Source: Planctomycetes bacterium UBA2386 (GTDB lineage Bacteria > Planctomycetota > UBA1135 > UBA2386). From it: a stretch of DNA of 24,128 nucleotides. Shown in pieces: positions 1-7,152 of this stretch (positions within the stretch are counted from its first letter, which is position 1; each line of letters opens with the position of its first letter). A program made the position numbers and the translations under genes. Location: contig DDSQ01000073.1 of NCBI GenBank assembly GCA_002343845.1, positions 1-24,128 on the forward strand, given 5' to 3'. The notes beneath the pieces are model-generated. The model was not told the origin of the DNA, did not search any database, and was given only the letters and a program-made list of their open reading frames with translations.

Positions 1-278
1 TCGAAGACCTCACCGGCGGCACGTTCACGATCACCAACGCCGGCAACATCGGCGGCCTGTTCGCGACGCCGGTCATCAACTTCCCCGAGGTCGCGATCCT
101 CGGCGTGCACGCGATCAAGGACACGCCGGTCATCCGCGACGGCGCCTGCGTGCCGGGCAAGAAGATGTACCTGTCGGTCTCGATCGACCACCGCCTCGTC
201 GACGGCGCCACCGGCGCTCGCTGGATGAACGTCGTCAAGGACCACCTCGAGCAGCCCTACCGCCTGCTGCTGGGCTGA
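1..278 (+). CDS. 2-oxo acid dehydrogenase E2 (dihydrolipoamide acyltransferase), C-terminal fragment
   Basis: This is the 3' end of a gene that begins before the window; the frame starts at base 3 and the TGA stop is 276-278. The visible 91 residues are the C-terminal part of the catalytic acyltransferase domain. They include the family's TNAGN-IGG strand region, the NFPEVAILGVH segment and the active-site motif DHRLVDG (His codon 189-191, Asp codon 201-203), which carries the general-base His of E2 enzymes. By family, the enzyme moves an acyl group from lipoyl-lysine to CoA in the core of a pyruvate, branched-chain or related 2-oxo acid dehydrogenase. The lipoyl and peripheral-subunit-binding domains lie outside the window, so the substrate cannot be told. 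The stop overlaps the next ATG by one base, so E2 and E1 alpha are almost certainly cotranscribed and coupled. Confidence 0.93.
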   Translation, partial: EDLTGGTFTITNAGNIGGLFATPVINFPEVAILGVHAIKDTPVIRDGACVPGKKMYLSVSIDHRLVDGATGARWMNVVKDHLEQPYRLLLG

Positions 279-1471
279 TGGCGAACACCAGGCAGAAGGC
301 CAAGAAGGCGCCCACCAGGCCGGCCAAGCCGAAGCCTCCGGCGACGGCGCCAGCCACCACGGTGCCGGCCGGGGCCGGCCTCGTGCGCGTGCTCGAAGAC
401 GACGGCACGGTCGCCAAGGGCAAGGACCCGGCGCTACCGGTCGACACGCTGCGCACGCTCTACGAGCAGATGGTGCAGGTGCGCGAGTTCGACCGCCGCA
501 TGCTGATGCTGCAGCGGCAGGGCCGCATCGGCTTCTACGGGCCGATCCTCGGCCAGGAAGCCGCGACCGTCGGCTCGGTCGCAGCACTGCAGGCGCGCGA
601 CTGGATCTTCCCGGCCCTGCGCGAAGGCGCGGCCGCGATGATGCGCGGCCTGTCGCTGACCGAGGCGATCAACCAGCTGATCGGCAACGGCGCCGACCGC
701 TGCAAGGGCCGCCAGATGCCGTGCCACTACACCTTCAAGGAAGGCAACTACTACGGCATGTCGTCGGTGATCGGCACGCAGCTCAGCCACGCCGTCGGTG
801 CAGCGATGGCGGCGCGCATCCGCGGCGACGATGTCGTGGTGCTCGGCTACCTCGGCGACGGCGCGACGTCGGCGAACGACTTCCACTGCGGGATGAACTT
901 CGCCGCGGTCTACCGGAGCCCGTGCGTGTTGTTCTGCCAGAACAACCAGTGGGCGATCTCGGTGCCGATCAGCAAGCAGTCGGCGTCGGAGACGCTGGCG
1001 CAGAAGGGCAAGGCCTACGGCATGCCGTTCGTGCGCGTCGACGGCAACGACGTGCTGGCGGTGTACCAGGTCACGCGCGACGCGGTGGCGCGCGCGCGCG
1101 CCGGCGACGGACCGACGTTCATCGAAGCGGTGACGTATCGCCGGCTCGGCCACAGCAGCAGCGACGACCCGACGCGCTACCGCGACGAAGCCGAAGTGAA
1201 GGCGTGGGAGAAGAAGGACCCGGTCGACCGCTTCCGCGCCTACCTGACCAAGCGCGGGCTGTGGACCGAGGCGCAGGAGGTCGCGTTCAAGGAGCAGATC
1301 GCGCAGCGCGTCAACGACGCGATCGCCGCCGCCGAGAAGAACGGCCCGCCCGCCGACGAGACGCTGGTCACCGACGTCTACGCGCAGGTGCCGCAGCAGC
1401 TGAAGGACCAGCTCGCCGACGTGCTGGCACTCGAAGGGCGCGGCGTCAACCAGGGCGCCTTCCCGCTGTAG
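278..1471 (+). CDS. Thiamine diphosphate-dependent 2-oxo acid dehydrogenase E1 component, alpha subunit
   Basis: A 397-residue E1 alpha subunit that decarboxylates a 2-oxo acid on thiamine diphosphate and passes the acyl group to E2. The ThDP/Mg motif is complete: GDG at residues 193-195 followed by NN at 222-223. The active-site loop GHSSSDDPTRYR lies near residues 291-302. The FYGPILGQEA and KGRQMPCHY segments look more like branched-chain or general bacterial E1 alpha than like E1 alpha of the mitochondrial pyruvate enzyme, but substrate is not settled. The first 35 or so residues are a Lys/Pro/Ala-rich tail not seen in the catalytic fold; it could be a flexible subunit-docking arm. The ATG overlaps the E2 stop, which fixes the start reasonably well. 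No E1 beta gene follows; it should lie upstream of E2 or elsewhere, as this subunit is not a fused E1. Confidence 0.93.
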   Translation: MANTRQKAKKAPTRPAKPKPPATAPATTVPAGAGLVRVLEDDGTVAKGKDPALPVDTLRTLYEQMVQVREFDRRMLMLQRQGRIGFYGPILGQEAATVGSVAALQARDWIFPALREGAAAMMRGLSLTEAINQLIGNGADRCKGRQMPCHYTFKEGNYYGMSSVIGTQLSHAVGAAMAARIRGDDVVVLGYLGDGATSANDFHCGMNFAAVYRSPCVLFCQNNQWAISVPISKQSASETLAQKGKAYGMPFVRVDGNDVLAVYQVTRDAVARARAGDGPTFIEAVTYRRLGHSSSDDPTRYRDEAEVKAWEKKDPVDRFRAYLTKRGLWTEAQEVAFKEQIAQRVNDAIAAAEKNGPPADETLVTDVYAQVPQQLKDQLADVLALEGRGVNQGAFPL

Positions 1472-1714
1472 CGCGCGTGCGGCACGGCGGCTCCGCGAGT
1501 CGCTGGACTGCCGGCGCCGGGGCTGGTCGCACCCGGACCGAAGCGACGTACGTGCACCTTCCCGCGCCCCAGCGGGCCAACTGCCGATGGCCCTCGCTGA
1601 TGGCGCGAAATTCCGCGGCCGTCCGACGATTTTCCTAGAGCGTCGTCGTGCGCAGAAACGCGACTGCGTGACGTTGCGGGTCGCTTTCGACGACAGCGGC
1701 TTTGGAGCTTCCCC

Positions 1715-2980
1715 ATGCGACCGGCTCTCGTTTCGGTGCTGCTCGTTTCCATCGCTTCCGGCCAAGTGGCCCCCGGCAAGGCCATCCAGAGCATCTTCGC
1801 CAACGCCGGCGGCACCGACGGGCTGGTGATCGTCGGACGCGCCAATCCGCGCGTGAACGTCACGGGCCTCACGGCGCAGAACATCCAGAACGTCAACTCG
1901 GTTGCCCTGGATCCGATCGACAACTCGGTTTGGCTGGGCAGCATCAACACCGCTCCGACGACGCACGGCTTGCGCCGCGCAGCACTGACCGGCTCGACCC
2001 TCGGCACCGCGACACTCGTGGCGTCGCTGCCGACGGCCCCGAACGGCACGTTCTCCGGAATCTCGTTCGACCAGAACGGCAACCCGATCGTCACTTCGGG
2101 AGTCACGCCGCCGAACACGGGGGGCGTGTTCCGCGTGAACCGTCGAACCGGCGCCGTGACCAACCTGCTCGCGCCGCACGCGGCGATCTCGCCGTCGGGC
2201 ACGGTCAACTGCGTCGATGTCGACCTCGCGACCGGCGACATCTATTTCGGCGTCGTCGACGGATCACCGGGCGCGGGCGGACGCATCTTCAAGCTCCCGG
2301 GACCGTTCCCCAACACTGCGGCTCCCGTTCTCGTCGGCACCTGCCAGCCCGCCAGCAACAGCGTGACCATCACCGGCGTGGCGTTTCGGCCGGCAGTCGG
2401 CGCCACGCCGGCGCGGGTCTACTTCACGAACTACGCCACCGGCAACACGAGCGTGGGCTACGTGAACGCCGCCGGCGGCGCGTCCGTGGTCGTGGCCGGC
2501 ACGCCGTTCTCCTTCCCGGGCATGAACTGGATCGCCTACGACCGCACGGCCGACGACTTCTGGCTCTGCACGGGCGGCCCCAACCCGGACCAGGTCTTCA
2601 CGATGTCGCCGATCGGCGCCTCGGCGTTCGTCACCGATCTCGGCGCGAACGGCACGCCGTCGGCGATCGACGCCAACGACAATCCGTACGGCTCGCATCG
2701 CGTCGTGCCGCAGCACGTCCCGACCACCACCTACACGATCGAGCAGTCGGTGACCGGCAATCCCGGCGACATCGCCGTGCTCGGCATCGATTTCGGCACC
2801 GGTCCGATCGCCGTCACCGCGGGCTACTTCGACGGCTCGGGCACGTTCTGGGCCAGCTACCCGGGCATCAACTACGGCCCAGGATCGCCCGGCACGATCG
2901 TCTGGGTCTGCGCCAGCGTCACTACCGACCTGCAGACCATCCACTTCATCAACTCGTCGGCTCCCTGGCCGCTCAACTGA
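1715..2980 (+). CDS. Secreted beta-propeller-like protein of unknown function
   Basis: A 421-residue exported protein. It opens with a short signal peptide (MRPALVSVLLVSIASGQ, probable cleavage after residue 16 or 17), and a GGAG ribosome-binding site at 1704-1707 supports this ATG. The body carries at least five repeats of a blade-like pattern, a hydrophobic [VI]x[FVLY][DR] strand followed by a turn and a second strand. Examples are VALDPIDNSVWLGS, ISFDQNGNPIVTS, VDVDLATGDIYFG and IAYDRTADDFWLC, which suggest an NHL/SMP-30-like propeller. The last 80 or so residues, rich in Gly, Thr and Ser, look like a separate small beta domain. No catalytic residues can be assigned. The gene is separated from E1 alpha by 243 bases in which I see no gene or clear terminator, and from the next gene by 51 bases. 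Membership in the metal cassette downstream is possible but unsupported. Confidence 0.85.
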   Translation: MRPALVSVLLVSIASGQVAPGKAIQSIFANAGGTDGLVIVGRANPRVNVTGLTAQNIQNVNSVALDPIDNSVWLGSINTAPTTHGLRRAALTGSTLGTATLVASLPTAPNGTFSGISFDQNGNPIVTSGVTPPNTGGVFRVNRRTGAVTNLLAPHAAISPSGTVNCVDVDLATGDIYFGVVDGSPGAGGRIFKLPGPFPNTAAPVLVGTCQPASNSVTITGVAFRPAVGATPARVYFTNYATGNTSVGYVNAAGGASVVVAGTPFSFPGMNWIAYDRTADDFWLCTGGPNPDQVFTMSPIGASAFVTDLGANGTPSAIDANDNPYGSHRVVPQHVPTTTYTIEQSVTGNPGDIAVLGIDFGTGPIAVTAGYFDGSGTFWASYPGINYGPGSPGTIVWVCASVTTDLQTIHFINSSAPWPLN

Positions 2981-2990
2981 CGCGGTCGGC

Positions 2991-3019
2991 TTGGCGAACG
3001 GGACCCGCCGGACGATACT
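2991..3019 (+). promoter_or_regulatory. Candidate sigma70-like promoter for the metal cassette
   Basis: TTGGCG at 2991-2996 (4 of 6 to the -35 consensus) and GATACT at 3014-3019 (4 of 6 to the -10 consensus) are separated by exactly 17 bases. They stand in the 51-base gap before the Cys-rich gene at 3032. Transcription would begin around 3025-3027, leaving a leader of only a few bases. There is no 19-base spacer or MerR-type dyad between the elements, so CueR-like control is not indicated. Two 4-of-6 matches can occur by chance, hence the low confidence. Confidence 0.3.
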
Positions 3020-3031
3020 CGGCGCCCGTCG

Positions 3032-3460
3032 ATGCGCTGCGCCGCCGCGTTCCTGCTGCTCCTGCTCCTGCCCGGGCTGATCCTGCCGGCAGGCATGCTG
3101 CTGCACGTCTGCCGCTGCGCGCCCCGCGCTTCGGCCGAGACGCGGTCGTGCTGCGCCACCGAGAAGCAGCCGGAACGCCCCGCGTGCTGCCGCGCGCACC
3201 GCGGCGAACGACCGCGCGCGCCAGCGTCGGACGAGCCTCGGTTCGAGGCGCGGTGCGGTTGCACCTGGGTGCCGATGCCCGAGCCGAGGTTCGAGCCGTT
3301 CGTGCCCGACCTCGCGACGATCGCCGCACCCGCCCGCGCGTCGCACTCTGTCCCGATCGTGGTCGACTGGACGCACTGCCCGCCGCCGCGCGCGTGGCCG
3401 ACTGCCGACTGCCGCCCGCCGCCGCCGCATCGCGAACGCAACCTGCCGCTGCGCGTGTAA
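3032..3460 (+). CDS. Small exported Cys-rich protein, possible metal binder
   Basis: A 142-residue protein with a strongly hydrophobic N-terminus (poly-Leu stretch, residues 5-25) that should act as a signal peptide or membrane anchor. The remainder holds ten cysteines in closely spaced groups: CxC at 27/29, CC at 40-41, CC at 52-53, CxC at 75/77, and single Cys at 116 and 127. The linkers are rich in Pro and Arg. I do not recognise a named family. Paired Cys in an exported protein at the head of a run containing a TolC-like protein and a multicopper oxidase suggests copper or other soft-metal binding, but disulfide bonding is an equal reading. It ends with a Pro-rich HRERNLPLRV tail. It is 51 bases after the propeller protein and 80 bases before the CPxxG-repeat gene. 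Coding is supported by the signal-peptide pattern and high-GC codon use. Confidence 0.72.
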   Translation: MRCAAAFLLLLLLPGLILPAGMLLHVCRCAPRASAETRSCCATEKQPERPACCRAHRGERPRAPASDEPRFEARCGCTWVPMPEPRFEPFVPDLATIAAPARASHSVPIVVDWTHCPPPRAWPTADCRPPPPHRERNLPLRV

Positions 3461-3540
3461 CGGTCCGACGGTCCGTCCGTCTGCGTGTCCGTTCGTTCCG
3501 CTCTTGCCGCCCTGAGGGGTGGCGCCCTGCCGAGGTTGCC

Positions 3541-4185
3541 ATGTTGCGTTCGCTCTCCGTCCTGCTGCTCTCCTGCTCGATCGCCGCGTCCCAGACGCCG
3601 CCCCCCGCGCCTGCGCCAACACCCGCGCCAGAACCCACACCCGCGGCCGTCGAAGTCGTCGTGCCGACGTTCCCCAACGCCACGTGCCCGATCATGGGCA
3701 AGAAGGTGTCGCAGCCGCTCTTCATCGACACCGAGCTCGGCCGCTTCTGGGTCTGCTGCAAGCCGTGCTTCAAGAAGATCCGCGCCAACGTTCCCGCCGC
3801 GCACAAGACCGCCTATCCGGTCGTCACCGATGCGAAGAACACGACCTGCCCCGTCAGCGGCAAGCCGATCGGCGAAGGCGCGCCACTGGTCACGCTGCAG
3901 GGCCATCGCTTCGCGGTGCACAGCGAGGCCGAGGTCGCCCTTGCCCAGCAGCACTCACAGACCACGCTGGTCAAGCTGCTGCGCCCTGGCGTGCGCGACG
4001 TCGGCAACAAGACGTGTCCGCTGACGGGCGAAGCGGTCGCGGCGAACGCGTTCGTCGTGATCGGCGATGCCATCGTGCACCTGGCGGCGGGCAAGGGCCT
4101 GGCGGACGTCAAGGACGCGAGTGCCGTGCTCGCGAAGGCGGAGGAGCTCGCCAAGACGCCGCCGCAGCCCGAGGCCCGAAAGTGA
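3541..4185 (+). CDS. Exported protein with three CPxxG repeats (YHS/TRASH-like), probable metal binder
   Basis: A 214-residue protein. The frame is open far upstream, but the ATG at 3541 is chosen because GAGG (3532-3535) precedes it and a signal peptide follows at once (MLRSLSVLLLSCSIAASQ). A Pro/Ala/Thr linker (residues 20-36) leads to three repeats of about 55 residues, each starting TCPxxGxxx: TCPIMGKK (Cys49), TCPVSGKP (Cys103) and TCPLTGEA (Cys159). The first also has WVCCKPC (Cys72, 73, 76), the arrangement of YHS/TRASH-type metal-binding domains in which CPxxG pairs with a following CCxxC. The second and third repeats lack this partner, so only the first looks able to form a full site. 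By context it would act outside the cytoplasm as a metal sensor, carrier or store; that is inference. Its stop overlaps the next gene's GTG (GTGA). Confidence 0.85.
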   Translation: MLRSLSVLLLSCSIAASQTPPPAPAPTPAPEPTPAAVEVVVPTFPNATCPIMGKKVSQPLFIDTELGRFWVCCKPCFKKIRANVPAAHKTAYPVVTDAKNTTCPVSGKPIGEGAPLVTLQGHRFAVHSEAEVALAQQHSQTTLVKLLRPGVRDVGNKTCPLTGEAVAANAFVVIGDAIVHLAAGKGLADVKDASAVLAKAEELAKTPPQPEARK

Positions 4186-4379
4186 AGGCGCGTCGCTGCG
4201 CCGCCATCGTGTTCGCTGCCCTGGCCGCGTGCTCGGCGGCGCCGCCGCTGCCAGCCCCCGAGCGCACGCACCCGGCATCGCCCGAAGCCGACGAGGCGCC
4301 CGAGCGCGCGCCGAGCCAGACGCTGGTGATGCCCGAACGCAAACCGCCGACAGTCGCGCCGACCGGCAAGGGGCACTGA
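4182..4379 (+). CDS. Small lipoprotein of unknown function
   Basis: A 65-residue protein starting at a GTG that shares bases with the previous stop codon, with GAGG at 4171-4174 as ribosome-binding site. The N-terminus has two basic residues, a hydrophobic stretch and the lipobox LAAC followed by Ser (Cys18), so signal peptidase II processing and lipid anchoring are likely. The mature part, about 48 residues, is Pro/Glu/Ala-rich and probably unstructured. It has no Cys or His cluster, so direct metal binding is not obvious. It lies between the CPxxG protein and the TolC-family lipoprotein with one base to the next start, and is best read as an accessory of that export machinery. No family recognised. 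Confidence 0.68.
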   Translation: MKARRCAAIVFAALAACSAAPPLPAPERTHPASPEADEAPERAPSQTLVMPERKPPTVAPTGKGH

Positions 4380-4380
4380 C

Positions 4381-5793
4381 GTGCGTCCTCTCGCTCTGGC
4401 GGTGACGACGCTCGCGGCACTCGCGGCGTGCCGCACGACCGACCCGGCGAACGACGACGCGACGCTGCGCAGCCACGTGCAGGAGCGGACCGGCACCGCA
4501 CTGACAGCGCCGCCAGCGTCGCTGGCCGGGCTCGACGACGAGACCGTGGCGATGCTGCGCGCGCCCATCGACGCCGAGACCGCCGTGCGCATCGCGCTCC
4601 GCAACAACCGCCGCGTGCAGGCGACGTTCGAACGCCTCGGCATCGCGCGCGCCGACTTGCTGCAGGCTTCGCGCCTGCGCAACCCGGTGTTCGACGGCGA
4701 CGCGCGGTTCCTGCTCGACGGCGGCACCGAGATCGAACTCGGGCTGGCCGCGCCGTTCGTCGACTTGCTGCAGCGTCCGCTGCGCGAACGGCTGGCCGCC
4801 CACGAGTTCGCAGCAGCGCGGGCGATGCTGGCGGCAGAGCTGGTGCAGCTGGTGTTCGCCGTGCGGCGCGCCGTTGTCCACGCGCAGGCGGCCGAGCAGC
4901 TGCTGGATCTCCGTCGTCAGGCGGTCGTCGCGGCCGGTTCGGCCCACGAACTGGCGGTCGCCCTGCACGCGGCCGGCAACTTCACCGACCAGCAGCTCGC
5001 GATGGAGCGCGTCGGCGAGTCGCGGGCGCGCCTGGACCTCGCCGCGGCCGAACTCGCCGCGAGCGAAGCCCACGAACCGCTGCAGCGCCTGCTCGGACTC
5101 TGGGGTGCGGGCGCGGAGTGGACGCTCGCCGGGCCGCTGCCCGCGGATCCGCTGCAAGGCCAGGATCTCGCGCACGCCGAGAATCGCGCGATCGCCGCCA
5201 GCCTGGCGATCGCCGCGCATCGCGCCCGCCTCGACGCGCTGGCGCAGAAGGCCCGTCTGCGCTCGTGGCAGCAGTGGCTGCCCGACGGCGAATTCGGCGC
5301 CAGTGCTCTGCGCGAGCCCGGCGGCGACTGGGGCCTCGGACCCCACGTGGCCCTCGAGCTGCCGCTGTTCGACGACGGCGCACCCGCGCGCGACCGCGCC
5401 GCCCATGCGCTGACCGCCGGGCTGCTCGAGTACACGCAGCTCGCCGTCGAGATCCGTTCCGCGGCACGCACGCTGCGCAGCCGCGCCGCGGTGCTCGCCG
5501 ATGCCGCACGCTTCCAACGCGAGACGCACCTGCCGCACCGCGAAGCCGTCGTGCGTACGACGCTGCAGACCTACAACGCGATGCAGATCGGGGCCTTCGA
5601 CGTGTTGCTCGCCCGCCGCCGCCAGCTCGACGACGAACGGGAACACGTGACGACGCTGCGCGACGCGCACCTCGCGCGGCTCGATCTGCAGGAACTGCTC
5701 GCCGGCAGCCTGCCGCGCCGCGCGTTCGCTGGCCTGCCCCAGACCGACGCCGCCGGCGAACCCACCCCGCCCGACGAACGAGGCCACGAATGA
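4381..5793 (+). CDS. TolC-family outer membrane lipoprotein
   Basis: A 470-residue outer-membrane channel-type protein. The GTG start is supported by AAGGGG at 4368-4373 and by a lipoprotein signal whose lipobox LAAC gives Cys19, as in the CusC/OprM branch of the family. Two long Ala/Arg/Leu-rich helical segments, about residues 65-240 and 265-450, match the internal duplication of TolC proteins. The phrase LRNNRRVQATFERLGIARA near residue 75 is the usual first helix pattern (ALxxNxxLxAAxxxxxxAxA). By family it would form a trimeric duct through the outer membrane for efflux. No inner-membrane pump or membrane-fusion partner is encoded nearby, which is odd for an efflux channel. It overlaps the multicopper oxidase start by four bases (ATGA), so the two products are probably used together. 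Confidence 0.88.
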   Translation: MRPLALAVTTLAALAACRTTDPANDDATLRSHVQERTGTALTAPPASLAGLDDETVAMLRAPIDAETAVRIALRNNRRVQATFERLGIARADLLQASRLRNPVFDGDARFLLDGGTEIELGLAAPFVDLLQRPLRERLAAHEFAAARAMLAAELVQLVFAVRRAVVHAQAAEQLLDLRRQAVVAAGSAHELAVALHAAGNFTDQQLAMERVGESRARLDLAAAELAASEAHEPLQRLLGLWGAGAEWTLAGPLPADPLQGQDLAHAENRAIAASLAIAAHRARLDALAQKARLRSWQQWLPDGEFGASALREPGGDWGLGPHVALELPLFDDGAPARDRAAHALTAGLLEYTQLAVEIRSAARTLRSRAAVLADAARFQRETHLPHREAVVRTTLQTYNAMQIGAFDVLLARRRQLDDEREHVTTLRDAHLARLDLQELLAGSLPRRAFAGLPQTDAAGEPTPPDERGHE

Positions 5794-7076
5794 GCCACGA
5801 CCGCCGCCAGTTCCTGTTCCGCAGCGCCGCCGCAGGGCTCGGCGCCGCCAGCCTGCGCGCGAGCACGCTGCCGCCGAACGCGCCGCCGCAGCCGCCGGGC
5901 CAACCGTTCGTCGATTACCTGCCGGTCGAGACGCCGAACGGTGCGTCGCTGCCGTGGAAGATCGTCGACGGCGTGAAGGTGTTCCACCTGGTCGTCGAAG
6001 CGGTGCGGCACGAGTTCGCACCCGGCCTGCAGGCCAACTGCTGGGGCTACAACGGCCGCGTGCACGGACCGACGATCGAAGCGGTCGAGGGTGATCGTGT
6101 TCGCATCTACGTGACCAACCGCCTCGACGCGCCGACGACGGTGCACTGGCACGGGCTCATCCTGCCGAACGGCATGGACGGGGTCGGCGGCATCACGCAG
6201 CGCTCGATCGAGCCCGGCGAGACGTTCCTCTACGAGTTCGTGCTGAAGCAGCACGGCACGTTCATGTACCACAGCCACCACGACGAGATGGTGCAGATGG
6301 CGATGGGGATGATGGGCATGTTCGTCGTGCACCCGCGGCTGCCGAGCACGCCACCCGTCGAGCGCGACTTCGTCTACCTGCTCAGCACGTGGGCCGTGAA
6401 GGTCGGCACCGAACGGCCCGACCCGAACGAGATGAAGGACTTCAACGTGCTCACCTTCAACGCCAAGGTGTTCCCGGCGACCGCACCGATGGTCGTGCGC
6501 ACCGGCCAGCGCGTGCGCATCCGCATCGGCAACCTGAGTGCGATGGACCACCACCCGATCCACCTGCACGGGCATGTGTTCACGGTGGTCGCGACCGACG
6601 GCGGCGAAGTGCCGCCGAGCGCACGCTGGCCCGAGACCACGGTCCTCGTCGCGACCGGACAGACGCGCACGGTCGAGTTCGTCGCCGATGCGACGGGCGA
6701 CTGGCCGATGCACTGCCACATGACGCACCACGTGATGACGCAGATGGGGCACGACCTGCCCAACCTGTTGGGCGTCGACCCGGGTCAGTTCGACGCCGAG
6801 CTGGCGAGCGCGGTGCCGACCTTCGCGAAGATGAACGCGGCGGCGATGAGCGCCGACCCGAACGCGCCCGACGAAACGCTGCCGAAGAACAGCCTGCCGA
6901 TGGTCGGCGGGCAGGGGGCGTTCGGCTACGTGACGATGGGCGGCATGGTCACGGTGCTGAAGGTGCGCGACGGGATCACGGAGTACGGGGATCCCGGGCA
7001 CTACCAGCACCCGCCGGGCACGGTGGCCGACGTGGCGTCGAGCGAGGCGATGCGGGCGGACGGGATCGACGGTTGA
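5790..7076 (+). CDS. Tat-exported multicopper oxidase (copper oxidase)
   Basis: A 428-residue multicopper oxidase. A twin-arginine signal (RRQFLF, residues 5-10) fits export of the folded, copper-loaded enzyme. All four copper-binding blocks are present: HWHG (His119, His121), HSH (161, 163), HPIHLHGH (His255, 258, 260) and HCH-x3-H-x4-M (His308, Cys309, His310, His314, Met319). This gives a type 1 site (His255, Cys309, His314, Met319) and the eight His of the trinuclear centre. Only two cupredoxin domains are evident, about residues 60-182 and 193-320. The last 100 residues end in a MGGMxTVxKVR plus HPPGTVA tail that I associate with bacterial copper oxidases found beside TolC-like genes. 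The likely role is oxidation of periplasmic Cu(I); other reducing substrates are possible. GAGG at 5780-5783 and the ATGA overlap fix the start. Confidence 0.92.
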   Translation: MSHDRRQFLFRSAAAGLGAASLRASTLPPNAPPQPPGQPFVDYLPVETPNGASLPWKIVDGVKVFHLVVEAVRHEFAPGLQANCWGYNGRVHGPTIEAVEGDRVRIYVTNRLDAPTTVHWHGLILPNGMDGVGGITQRSIEPGETFLYEFVLKQHGTFMYHSHHDEMVQMAMGMMGMFVVHPRLPSTPPVERDFVYLLSTWAVKVGTERPDPNEMKDFNVLTFNAKVFPATAPMVVRTGQRVRIRIGNLSAMDHHPIHLHGHVFTVVATDGGEVPPSARWPETTVLVATGQTRTVEFVADATGDWPMHCHMTHHVMTQMGHDLPNLLGVDPGQFDAELASAVPTFAKMNAAAMSADPNAPDETLPKNSLPMVGGQGAFGYVTMGGMVTVLKVRDGITEYGDPGHYQHPPGTVADVASSEAMRADGIDG

Positions 7077-7152
7077 AAGCGGCGGACCCGAAGTTCTCTC
7101 GTCCCGCCTCCTTCCGCCGCATCGCCGTCGTCCGTAGCCTGCTCACCCCCAC

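Noticed and set aside
1472..1714. Possible small gene or terminator in the 243-base gap after E1 alpha.
   Set aside because: A short frame from 1587 only enters the secreted protein gene in the wrong phase and has no ribosome-binding site. CCGGCGCCGG near 1512 is a palindrome too short to form a terminator stem, and no T-tract follows.
434..2179. A 581-codon open frame on the - strand spanning E1 alpha and the secreted protein.
   Set aside because: It crosses two well-supported + strand genes and the gap between them, and its translation is Arg/His/Val-rich without motifs.
7073..7100. TTGAAA before lpdA as a -35 box.
   Set aside because: No -10-like sequence lies 16-18 bases downstream (TCTCTC instead), and part of the hexamer is the stop codon region of the oxidase gene.
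7080..7111. Imperfect GGCGG...CCCGCC hairpin after the multicopper oxidase.
   Set aside because: The arms need a bulge, the stem is short and there is no T-tract; such pairs are frequent at this GC content.
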